From Tubiluchus corallicola (lineage: Eukaryota > Priapulida > Priapulimorpha > Priapulimorphida > Tubiluchidae): 64,000 bases of DNA. Below are positions 24,901-29,400 of this stretch, in pieces (the stretch's first letter is position 1; each line of letters starts with the position of its first letter). The position numbers and the translations under genes are program-made. Under the pieces are notes generated by a model that was not told where the DNA came from, did not search any database, and was given only the letters and a program-made list of their open reading frames with translations. The stretch covers positions 100,445-164,444 of the forward strand of contig JAQGDQ010000312.1 in NCBI GenBank assembly GCA_030141605.1, in the 5' to 3' direction.

Positions 24901-25721
24901 TTATGGTCGTTTAAATAAGGATTTTAATCTTAATTAATTTTATAATTATCAAATTATTTCAGTAACCAGTTATTAACGTTACAAACTTTAAAGAAGAAAC
25001 AAAAAACATATTTTTTTATACAATTGGGCACACTGTCTAGTTGCAATCCAGCACACAACACAAGACTTGCTCAATATTGATGACTGTAGCTAGACCAGAA
25101 TATGGCACAGCCTCTAAGATGAGCCACTGAACTGGCCGAGGTGCCTCAGCCATGTTTGAATATAAATACCTGCCTCCCCAAACCAGAATACTATTGCGGG
25201 GTGAAAATCGCCCAGAGCAAATATTGAACCTGGACAACCTGGGCCATGCACTGACATGCCTTAGTATGGCTTAGCTTCGTCTGTGAAGCATGTGTGCTGT
25301 GACCACTTGGCTATTCACCGCCAGCCAAGTTGACCATTTTTTTGCAAAGTTTGTTTGCATTATACTATTGTTTAAGCTTCTCATTTTTTTCTGTTGCATC
25401 GTAGATCTTGAAACACGCTCGGTCGATTTTGAAGTGACCTCGTCGAAGAAAGAACAGTCTCTGTGCATCAGTGACACGAACCTCCCGAACCTGGGAGATT
25501 CTCCGAGAAAGATCAAGAAAAAAAAGAAGCCGCAATGGAGGTCATTTTCCCTGAAGAGGTTGTACCGCCACAGGGACAATTCCCCTTCCCCTTCCAGCCA
25601 TAAAAAGTGTGATACGTTAAGCAACGAAGAAGATGCGAAGACGAAAGAGAAGTCTAGTTCTCCTTATAATGTAGTAAAATCTGTGAAATCGTTCCTTTTT
25701 GGAAAGAAAAAGACGTCATAG
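1..25721 (+). CDS. ANO8: Anoctamin-8-like (TMEM16 family) gene, 3' part, 15 coding exons
   Basis: Exons (+): 1-124 (partial at the left edge), 981-1108, 3182-3343, 5980-6150, 6975-7092, 8341-8396, 9938-10012, 11023-11177, 11912-12050, 12480-12677, 18516-18647, 19007-19117, 22461-22647, 24644-24892, 25405-25721. All junctions are GT-AG and phases match, giving 2322 nt (773 codons plus TAG). Seen: eight or more hydrophobic segments, QFGYVVLFSSAFP, NNIIEIRSDAFKL and SQLTQAE-like text (here TQLTQAEVESSM), all typical of ANO8 rather than ANO1-7. In the TM7/TM8 calcium site of ANO1 (E702, E705, E734, D738) the matching residues read D, E, E and D. Known for the family: TMEM16 proteins are lipid scramblases or ion channels, and ANO8 is reported at ER-plasma-membrane contacts. 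The linker before TM7 (exon 9) is short; the long acidic insert of mammalian ANO8 is absent. The C-terminus is strongly basic. The N-terminal cytosolic domain lies left of the window. Confidence 0.95.
240..480. repeat. Dispersed repeat (SINE-like?), copy 1
   Basis: Shares several blocks with 19370-19620, such as TACTGATTCTGGCTGTT and GTCCTGCCACAG, in the same order. It looks like an old short interspersed element. No clear promoter boxes are seen. The rest of intron 1 (125-980) holds nothing I recognise. Confidence 0.4.
981..1108 (+). CDS. ANO8: ANO8-like exon 2 (first transmembrane segment)
   Basis: Follows TTTGTTTCAG and ends before GTAAGT. It encodes DICDYFGVKIGTYFAWLGHY and then a hydrophobic helix ending in NIMHYNQ. 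The DYFGxK..YFAWLG pattern is the anoctamin signature before TM1. Confidence 0.93.
1320..1960 (+). repeat. Dispersed repeat family R3, copy 1 (with internal rearrangement)
   Basis: Carries the family hallmarks ACAGGTGCTGTACCT, CAGATGTGTTAG, AAAATATTGAAAGGAA and CGCAAACA(T/C)GTGCAACACGCTC. Copies also lie at 13615-13890, 17375-17600, 33455-33880 (-), 36525-37115 and 55855-55965 (-). There are no coding traces. It is probably a non-autonomous transposon. Confidence 0.6.
2897..3018. repeat. 28-bp AT-rich tandem array, about 4.4 copies
   Basis: Unit ATTAATGTATTAAGCAATATT plus TTAATAA, starting at 2897, 2925, 2953, 2981 and 3009 (28-bp steps). Ends about 165 bp before anoctamin exon 3. Confidence 0.85.
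3182..3343 (+). CDS. ANO8: ANO8-like exon 3 (TM2, WKRR motif)
   Basis: Fifty-four codons in phase 0 between TTTTTTCTAG and GTAATG. Contains FAFINVLWATVYLDTWKRR followed by ELAYKWGTLD and EPRPLFK, which is the invariant TMEM16 segment after the second helix. Confidence 0.94.
3680..5925. repeat. 22-bp pyrimidine-rich minisatellite, about 100 copies
   Basis: Unit TTTGCTCCATTTGGTTCC plus TTCA. A subtype with TTTATTCTA and TTCCCTTA dominates the first 350 bases and recurs near 4570 and 5025. It fills most of anoctamin intron 3 and ends about 60 bp before the exon 4 acceptor. Because 22 is not a multiple of 3 and the unit has no stop on the + strand, long hydrophobic open frames occur in all three frames; they are not genes. 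Confidence 0.93.
5980..6150 (+). CDS. ANO8: ANO8-like exon 4 (TM3)
   Basis: Fifty-seven codons, acceptor TTTTAACAG, donor GTAAGT at 6151. Contains NPITQRLEPVYPNWKRNVFR and a long hydrophobic run ending ELQEWCNKK. A pyrimidine-rich 22-bp array ends about 60 bp before its acceptor. A 37-bp array carrying copies of its own donor starts at its 3' end (see findings). Confidence 0.94.
6132..6420. repeat. 37-bp tandem array carrying the exon 4 end and 5' splice site, 8 copies
   Basis: GTAAGT occurs at 6151, 6188, 6225, 6262, 6299, 6336, 6373 and 6410, exactly 37 bp apart. Each is preceded by a near copy of the last bases of exon 4 (TGGTGCAATAAGAAA). The first is the true junction. Confidence 0.95.
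6615..6955. repeat. Dispersed repeat family I, copy 1
   Basis: Related to 14612-14950 and 60985-61265. Shared blocks include ACTACGAATGCTCTGATTAT, GTCATCGCGG, TTTAAATTT(G/A)CAAGTTTTA and TTTATGAA(G/A)AGTGTTTT. No coding content; probably an old mobile element. Confidence 0.6.
6975..7092 (+). CDS. ANO8: ANO8-like exon 5 (TM4)
   Basis: Acceptor TTTCCTCAG, donor GTGAGT, ends in phase 1. Encodes YLPKILLAVVISISDDVYKR and IALWLNDK, matching the fourth membrane segment of ANO8. Confidence 0.93.
7290..8048. repeat. GGACTGGA-type minisatellite
   Basis: Irregular repeats of GACTGGACTGGACAGGAATGC and GTACAGTACTAGACATGACT, with higher-order units near 60-120 bp. Located in anoctamin intron 5. The Ser/Pro/Val-rich open frames on the - strand are by-products. 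Confidence 0.9.
8341..8396 (+). CDS. ANO8: ANO8-like exon 6 (short)
   Basis: A 56-nt exon encoding ENYRLEKEYENHLVIKLFV (the first E is split), the universally conserved ENxR..xxYExHL motif of anoctamins. Donor GTGGGT at 8397 keeps phase 0. A weaker GTGGTG three bases upstream would drop one Val, so the exact end is not certain. Confidence 0.88.
8487..9262. mobile_element. MITE family H with an internal 118-bp array
   Basis: Ends are inverted repeats: CGGTGCATTCAGACTAGTAA at the left, and the complement of CGGCGGGTTCAGACTAGCGA at the right. A smaller relative with the TTCAGACTAG core at both ends lies at 32338-32477. The interior has expanded into a tandem array. Confidence 0.65.
8537..9090. 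repeat. 118-bp tandem array, about 4.7 copies
   Basis: Unit begins GTGTTCACACTAGAGAGC and repeats at 118-bp intervals, near identical. The units contain the AGTAACTCGC-type subterminal text of the surrounding MITE, so the array arose inside it. Confidence 0.9.
9510..9890. repeat. Possible foldback element
   Basis: CATTATGGGCCA near 9515 and TGGCCCATAGTG near 9866 are imperfect inverted ends. TGGC/GCCA-rich repeats lie between. No target duplication was recognised. Confidence 0.35.
9938..10012 (+). CDS. ANO8: ANO8-like exon 7 (TM5)
   Basis: Twenty-five codons between TTTTTCTAG and GTACGT. Encodes FQFINCFLSLFYIGFYLYDM, the conserved FQF.N...SLFYI.FY block. Confidence 0.94.
10290..10404. repeat. 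39-bp tandem repeat, about 2.9 copies
   Basis: ACATTGTG(T/C)CTGTCT...GATTAGCAGTACTCGTCTAT starts at 10290, 10329 and 10368. Confidence 0.85.
10672..10903. repeat. GAT/GGT compound microsatellite
   Basis: Runs of GAT, GGT and GTT triplets in anoctamin intron 7. They give a His-rich open frame on the - strand that is not a gene. Confidence 0.9.
11023..11177 (+). CDS. ANO8: ANO8-like exon 8 (TM6 region)
   Basis: Starts after TTGTACTTTAG, ends in phase 2 before GTAAGG. Begins QLAALLITRQVIGNIREALV and ends ISRTEE. It corresponds to TM6, which lines the pore or groove in TMEM16 proteins, followed by a charged loop. Confidence 0.92.
11287..11475. repeat. Tandem repeat, 3 copies
   Basis: AATGTAAGCAGTTTTGAAAT followed by AAACACAAATTTTTAAGTGG occurs three times, with spacers of about 24-35 bp. 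Confidence 0.8.
11583..11815. mobile_element. MITE family A, truncated copy
   Basis: Matches the complete copy at 24122-24483 from AATAAG through GTTGTGTGCATGCGCAGTTGC, GTGTACCACAGCA and GTAGAGTGATTTACT. The second half is missing. Lies about 100 bp before exon 9. Confidence 0.6.
11912..12050 (+). CDS. ANO8: ANO8-like exon 9 (short linker)
   Basis: Phase 2 in, phase 0 out, donor GTACTC. Encodes a hydrophilic linker ending TQLTQAEVESSMPQ; the LTQAE(L/V)ES block is specific to ANO8. Mammalian ANO8 carries a long acidic and low-complexity insert here; this gene has only about 35 linker residues. Confidence 0.92.
12480..12677 (+). CDS. ANO8: ANO8-like exon 10 (TM7-TM8)
   Basis: Sixty-six codons. 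Contains LEDYLEMVMQFGYVVLF, then ALLNNIIEIRSDAFKL and KRPFGSDVDNMRAWL. This is the best-conserved part of the family and holds the TM7 and TM8 acidic residues. Donor GTATGT. Confidence 0.96.
12757..13435 (+). repeat. Dispersed repeat family J with a CA microsatellite, copy 1
   Basis: Shares long stretches with 40850-41265: ACTTCTTGTGGTGTGTTAC, GGAATGCACCTGGCTTCAGA, AAATAAACAGACCCGGGTGA and GTAGTGAAAGGGTTAAT. A (CA)n tract at about 12903-13015 is expanded only in this copy. Confidence 0.7.
13615..13890 (+). repeat. Dispersed repeat family R3, copy 2 (abuts the LRAT-type gene stop codon)
   Basis: Contains the family blocks up to CAGGTGCTGTGCCTCTCAG and GATGTGTTAGTTTGTGAC, then runs into the last codons of the LRAT-type gene at 13888. 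It therefore supplies that gene's 3' untranslated sequence. Confidence 0.65.
13888..14416 (-). CDS. LRAT-type gene, exon 2 (terminal)
   Basis: Entered in phase 2 (split Arg9), 175 complete codons plus TGA. Carries the whole catalytic domain from NDLKPGDH to the C-terminal KAHE. Confidence 0.9.
13888..15431 (-). CDS. LRAT-domain acyltransferase-like protein (184 aa), nested gene
   Basis: Two coding exons on the - strand: 15406-15431 (ATG at 15431-15429, donor GTAAGT) and 13888-14416 (acceptor ATTTCCAG, stop TGA at 13890-13888). Phases match. The product begins MPLFHTVDRNDLKPGDHIYV, typical of LRAT/H-rev107 (HRASLS) proteins. The catalytic triad is visible: His28 and His40, 12 residues apart in the HHGIYIGN...VIHF context, and Cys126 in NNCEMF (usually NCEHF). 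Known: these thiol enzymes move acyl groups from phospholipid sn-1 to retinol or amines, or act as phospholipases A1/2. Which substrate applies is unknown. The length fits H-rev107 proteins (about 160-170) better than LRAT (230). No C-terminal membrane anchor is evident; the tail is Pro/Ala-rich. It lies in anoctamin intron 10, antisense to it. Confidence 0.87.
14612..14950. repeat. Dispersed repeat family I, copy 2
   Basis: Same blocks as 6615-6955 in the same orientation. It sits inside the intron of the nested LRAT-type gene. Confidence 0.6.
15190..15276. repeat. GAAA/GAAT microsatellite
   Basis: Purine-rich tetranucleotide repeats within the LRAT-type gene intron. Confidence 0.85.
15406..15431 (-). 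CDS. LRAT-type gene, exon 1 (26 nt coding)
   Basis: ATG plus seven codons and two bases (MPLFHTVD R), followed by GTAAGTATAAG. Chosen over the longer upstream open frame at 14795-15178 because it has a consensus donor and the required phase, and places the Met at the family's usual distance from LKPGDH. Confidence 0.75.
15937..16004. repeat. (TTA)n microsatellite
   Basis: About 22 uninterrupted TTA triplets. Confidence 0.95.
16024..16335. mobile_element. MITE family A, copy 2 (reverse orientation)
   Basis: Starts AATAAGATTTTTCATAGTTC (end type AATAAGCCTTTTCACAGTT), followed by CAGCGATTGATGATGATCGT and AACTAGCTAGAACC. The far end is eroded. Confidence 0.65.
16987..17375. repeat. About 170-bp tandem duplication with CAT microsatellites
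   Basis: ATGATGTTATTAATTAAA recurs at 16987, 17157 and 17358. The first two are followed by near-identical text including ATGAGCAACATGTAATATTG. Confidence 0.8.
17375..17600 (+). repeat. Dispersed repeat family R3, copy 3 (3' part)
   Basis: CACGTGCAACACGCTCGTGG, GTGATGTCATCA and GGACTTGAAAATG match the copy at 36525-37115. Confidence 0.55.
17644..17969. mobile_element. Possible solo LTR or similar insertion in a TA tract
   Basis: A GC-richer 326-bp block set in (TA)n on both sides. It begins TGTAGCGAAG and ends CTTCGTAACA, a TG...CA frame with short inverted ends. No exact target duplication can be read because both flanks are TA repeats. Confidence 0.35.
18516..18647 (+). CDS. ANO8: ANO8-like exon 11 (TM9)
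   Basis: Forty-four codons following TTTATTTCAG: DVMELMGVIAVIVNCALIG and then TTGTIILVIVLE. The join RAWL|DVMELMG matches the family without a gap. Donor GTTTGT lies 11 bases before a 300-bp TC tract. Confidence 0.93.
18658..18955. repeat. (TC)n tract, about 300 bp
   Basis: Almost pure TC/TCTCC on the + strand, between the donor of anoctamin exon 11 (18648) and the acceptor of exon 12 (19006). It makes up most of that 359-bp intron. Arg/Glu-rich and Ser/Leu-rich frames through it are spurious. Confidence 0.95.
19007..19117 (+). CDS. ANO8: ANO8-like exon 12 (last membrane helix)
   Basis: Thirty-seven codons. Encodes HIILAIKMAVSRAIPKVPTW and then VANEMAKVEFKRRQILR, the IPxxPxWV..EMAKxE(F/Y)xRR motif that closes the anoctamin domain. 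Donor GTAAGT. Confidence 0.94.
19370..19620. repeat. Dispersed repeat (SINE-like?), copy 2
   Basis: Counterpart of 240-480: CATACTGATTCTGGCTATT, CTGCCACAGTG and TTGAATTCTGGCTT occur in the same order. Confidence 0.4.
19913..22025. repeat. 40-bp minisatellite, about 53 copies
   Basis: Unit GTAGTTTCACCAGGTACTCT plus GTCAGGTCTAATGCACACCT, with no insertions or deletions over 2.1 kb. Variant bases are linked: TTTCTC goes with CGGG, and ATAG goes with CAG and TATTCT. Occupies anoctamin intron 12. The right end runs directly into a MITE B fragment. Confidence 0.97.
22026..22205. mobile_element. MITE family B fragment (right end)
   Basis: TTTTTATATACTTTTGCATA, GATTCTACATTACC and an end near GGCAAACCAAGATGTGAG match the right half of 50241-50720. 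Confidence 0.65.
22461..22647 (+). CDS. ANO8: ANO8-like exon 13 (C-terminal tail)
   Basis: Follows TTTTACTAG, phase 0 in, phase 1 out (donor GTTAGT). A hydrophilic Lys/Glu/Pro-rich tail beginning KHECSAAEAK. RRQILR|KHE continues the family's KRHE-type sequence. The rest is not conserved and rests on the frame and splice signals. Confidence 0.8.
23190..23840 (+). pseudogene. Tc1-like transposase remnant
   Basis: An open frame at 23398-23662 encodes a helix-turn-helix region (FSKTAVHQAVVKFETDG) followed by KRPGRPQKTT, the GRPR-type motif between the two DNA-binding domains of Tc1 transposases. After about residue 80 the family-like sequence (KSRKPAHKPRLT) continues in a different frame (23640-23700), showing a frameshift. 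The DDE catalytic domain is absent. CATTTGCAAAAGTTTAACACC at 23205-23225 resembles a Tc1-type terminal repeat. Lies in anoctamin intron 13. Confidence 0.7.
24122..24483. mobile_element. MITE family A, complete copy
   Basis: Inverted ends AATAAGACTTTTCACAGTT and AACTGTGAAAAGGCTTATT, with a 362-bp interior lacking coding content. Other copies: 11583-11815, 16024-16335, 34684-34890 and 45095-45245. Confidence 0.8.
24644..24892 (+). CDS. ANO8: ANO8-like exon 14 (Ser/Thr-rich tail, internal duplication)
   Basis: Acceptor CTTATTTCAG, donor GTAACT, phases 1 to 1. Encodes a Ser/Thr-rich, probably disordered tail. A 36-bp stretch is tandemly duplicated in frame, so EATSNSTSTLLD appears twice in succession. 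Confidence 0.78.
25405..25721 (+). CDS. ANO8: ANO8-like exon 15 (terminal, polybasic)
   Basis: Acceptor GCATCGTAG, open to TAG at 25719-25721. Highly basic: PRKIKKKKKPQWRSFSLKRL, then LYRHRDN, and a final KSFLFGKKKTS. Basic and aromatic clusters at a TMEM16 C-terminus resemble phosphoinositide-binding tails of ER-plasma-membrane tethers, but that function is inferred. Confidence 0.85.
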
Positions 25722-25869
25722 TTTAGGAGAAGATGATGCCGGCGTAATTTTCCACATTTTGTTGTTTTGGTTGAAGTGTTTGTGAACGAAAAAAACCACT
25801 TAAAGTGCAGCTTTCTAAAAGTGTGTAGCTTGTATGACAGGAGTTTCCCATACTAGATATTTTTGAGAC

Positions 25870-25875
25870 AATAAA
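25870..25875 (+). terminator. Poly(A) signal of the ANO8-like gene
   Basis: AATAAA 149 bases after the stop codon, the first one downstream. It lies just before the hAT-like element at 25897. Confidence 0.6.
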
Positions 25876-25896
25876 GAGTCAATAGCTATAGATCAT

Positions 25897-26470
25897 CAGG
25901 GGTGTGCAAATTGCGGCCTGCGGGCCACTTGCGGCCCGCCGAGAGAATTTGTGTGGCCCGTGAAGAGATTTGTCAACCTAATGAAAGTGAGGCCCGGGCG
26001 ATTAATTCATTGTATCCAGCTGAAGTCCGTGCCACAATCCCAAAGATAGTGCGGGTAGTTTTTTCTACTAGATCGGATGCCATTAACCCTCACAAGACGG
26101 TTGTAGCTTAATGTCACTGTACTACACAGACTGTGTGATACACATTACTAATATGCATTGTAATGAAATTACCACCATCTGTCCTGAAAGTAGAAATATA
26201 TGGTTTGTAATATAAATTTTAATAACTTGTTAAATAGTTTCTTGAGTGTAGTAGTAATGAGGTACGCAGGTCGGATGCAAAAAAATCGTTATTAGGCCTT
26301 TCTGTACTTGGCTCCTTGATCAAACTGCCTGTGGCCCAAAGGAATTGCGGGAAAGTTTAATGTGGCCTGAAACACTCAATTAATCGCCCGGGCCGCACTT
26401 TCATTAGGTTGACAAATCTCTTCACGGGCCGCACAAATTCTCTCGGCGGGCCGCAATTTGCACACCCCTG
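25897..26470. mobile_element. hAT-like MITE F, foldback derivative
   Basis: Begins CAGGGGTGTGCAAATTGCGG and ends with its complement. The inverted repeats extend over about 105 bp, far longer than in the sibling copies at 39441-39958 and 48925-49335, whose right ends differ. It is therefore a left end joined to an inverted left end. Confidence 0.85.
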
Positions 26471-29346
26471 ATATAAAACTAACTCATATGGCATCTATTG
26501 TTGGCCAATTGTCTTTTTAGAAGTGGTTTAATTACTTTTGACAAGTATGTTGTAGGTTTTAATGTTTTTTTCGTCACAAGAATGCGGTGTCTAGGTTTTT
26601 CAAAAACAGCATCATACATTTGTGACTAACTTTCTGTAGTTGCATATTATGGCCTTGTCTAACAGTTCAAAATTTTTTCACACATTTTTTTCCGAAACGT
26701 ATTTTTCCAAGTAGAGTTTGCACCTACACGATATGATTTGTAAACAGAACTGTATTTTCTAATAATTGTGCATGAGTTTGTAAACGACATCAAACATCAT
26801 GAGTTTTGCTAACATTGTCAAGCGAGGCTGGTTTGACTTCCTATATATGCATGCAGTGAGCTGTTATTACAGATCTGGTGACGTTTTTTTCATTCTCGTA
26901 GTTGTTCTATTGATGACGCTTGGGCTAAATGAGTTTAAATTCCTTCAAAATGACATAATTGTTAATTCATTATACGTTGTGATATTTTTAATGATTATTA
27001 ATGAGGAAGTTGAGCTGGTTTTTAAAATTTTTAGTATTCCAATTTCAACAAAAATCATCCGTGTTAAAAATGTCTTATTTCACAGTCATTTTCTGAAATA
27101 TGTGGGGATTCTTCCAAAATTTCCAAAAACAGATTTTCCAAAAAACGACTATTTTTATGATGAATTTTAAATATTTCAAGACACTGTTTCTAGAGAACAT
27201 CATTTTGAGTTTAAAAGCCCATGTGTTATTTTGACGCTGTTTCAACAAACTTGATAAGTCTGTTTTGTAGTTGTAATTTGTTGGTTTCCTTAGTAGATGT
27301 GGTTTACAAAAGGTTAGTTGTTGTGATTTGAAAAGAGTGCTCTGAATAATAACAGGTAATTGCTTAAATTTTGTCTATACCAATATTGTTGTGTATCTTA
27401 AAATTTACAACGAGTTGTACAATGGATGGTAATAAAAAAAATCTATGTAATGTTGCGATAGTTCCTAATAAATTGTTTGAAATTTTAGAAATATGTAAAT
27501 TCAAAATTTTGAATCCAGTTACTGCTTATATTCACCTTCCTTAATTTTTTCCGTTTTCTTAAGTTGGTCCGTTTCAAAATTTTTATTATTCAGTTCGAGA
27601 AACGAAACGAACTGCACTAAACAGCTTAAATTTTGCAGGTAACAGGACGCATAGCCAAAAAATAAGTGATTACCATAAAATACTGTAGAAAAATTTGAAG
27701 CCAATAGCTTGTCAGCACCACTTCCACCAAAAAGAGCTGAGTAGCACACCGTGAAAGTCTGTAACACAAAAACTTTCGTTTCTGGTCATTTAGTGTAAAA
27801 AAAGTATCTTAAGTATCCAAAGTGGCAGTCACAATAGCAGTAATCTTGAACTGATATTAAAAAATAAATTAGACATACTTTGATCAGCAGTCAGAGATGA
27901 ATAACTGAACGGTCGTTTCTTCAGTGCACTTATAGGCAGTCTACGTATACTTATATACGTATATGCATCCAAAATATAGCTAGCATACCTTTCCTGGTTC
28001 ACTGTATCGAAAAAAATTGTATTTGATGCCAAACAGCTTTACAGACAAAGCCTGTCCTAGTCGTGCACTGTTAACACTAATTTTATATATAATTTATTGC
28101 AGTCTGGAAAGTTGCATTACACTTAAACCTTGGCGGGTATTGATTTGACTTGCTCTTACCTGTGACTTGTATTAATTGTGCTGTGAAAACGAACTAATCA
28201 AAAATAATCAACAAAGAAACAAAATGAATTGTGTAAAATGTGGCCACACTAATAACAAATTTATTGAACAAAAATCCAAATTTAACTAGTGCACTTTACA
28301 TTTCAAATTAAATTTCAAATCATAACAAAAATAGCCACATAACACTTTAAATCAACGATTTCACATATAGGCCTATATCTTTAACAGGAAAAAAGGACCA
28401 CCTTTTATGGCACCAGCTGACAGGTGGTCACCGATCAGCGGTGACAATTCTTTTTTATAGGCAGGGTTGACCAAGCGCATGGTTACACATGCATGAAGCC
28501 ATACGATCTAAAGGCCGCTAGTGAAGCCAGGTTTGGCATAAAGCGGATTTTCCGACACACTGGGTATCTAATTTTGGACAGTTATTTAATGTTCTTGCTA
28601 ATGGCAAGGCTCATTGCTGTCTACAAGACATTGAGTAGTTAGGCCCAGTCATTCATTACAGTATTTCTATTTGCAGTATTAACACGCCCGGGCTGAGGTA
28701 CATAAAAATGGGTAATGTTAGCGCTGGTCTAGTGAAAGGGCAGCTAAAGCATGCGTAACTTTTAGTCGACCTTGAATGCCAGTAGGACCCTTTTTACTGC
28801 CGTCAATGTGCTTCCGCAATCCGTCTTTAGCATTTGTCTTTCCATGGATCATTATTTTCATGAATTATTTTGAAATTTTTCAAAAAGTTTATTGCATCTT
28901 TAATATAAGTCATCTAGGAATACTTTAATATTTACGTCTCTTGGCAGTCTTCGTTGCTCTTTAGTGGGATATAGTAATGAATTAGTCACCTATTTAGGTA
29001 GCTACTTCACCAGCTTTAGCTGTGTAACCTACCGTGCAATCTCTTTCGGCACGGAACTACGGATACGTTAACGAAATGGTCGTGCGTAAAGCGTTTCCAA
29101 ATTCCAACTTCCTGGCGGCTCTCGCGGTGTTTTTGCGCCCTTTCGAATCTCTCTGACTGACAAGCCGGTCTAAACACGTGCCTGGGAGCCGGTGGATAGG
29201 TTTCGTCTTCTTTGCCTTGACAGGTTTGGCTGTGTAGGAAGGTGGTTATTTGTTAGGTGAATTACCTGCTTATTTAGAGCTTTTCGTAGTTGTCATTTTG
29301 CATTCTTCACACCAAACATTAGATAGAATTACTGAAAAAGACGACG
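26471..29346. other. Intergenic region between the ANO8-like and ALDH genes
   Basis: AT-rich, no recognised gene. One open frame (26799-27170, +, 123 codons) has two or three hydrophobic stretches but no recognisable motif, and its length is near what chance allows at this composition. The ALDH promoter and any 5' UTR must lie toward 28500-29346. A GC-richer patch at about 29030-29180 is a candidate; no TATA box can be assigned. Confidence 0.4.
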
Positions 29347-29400
29347 ATGTCAGGGCCACTTCCATCACCAATCAAAAATCCTGAAATCAAATACAAGCAG
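29347..29400 (+). CDS. ALDH exon 1 (start codon)
   Basis: ATG at 29347 in an ACGACGATGT context, 18 codons ending KYKQ before GTAAAA. [11 protein letters not shown] across the junction is the usual ALDH1/2 start, which fixes this ATG. Confidence 0.92.
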
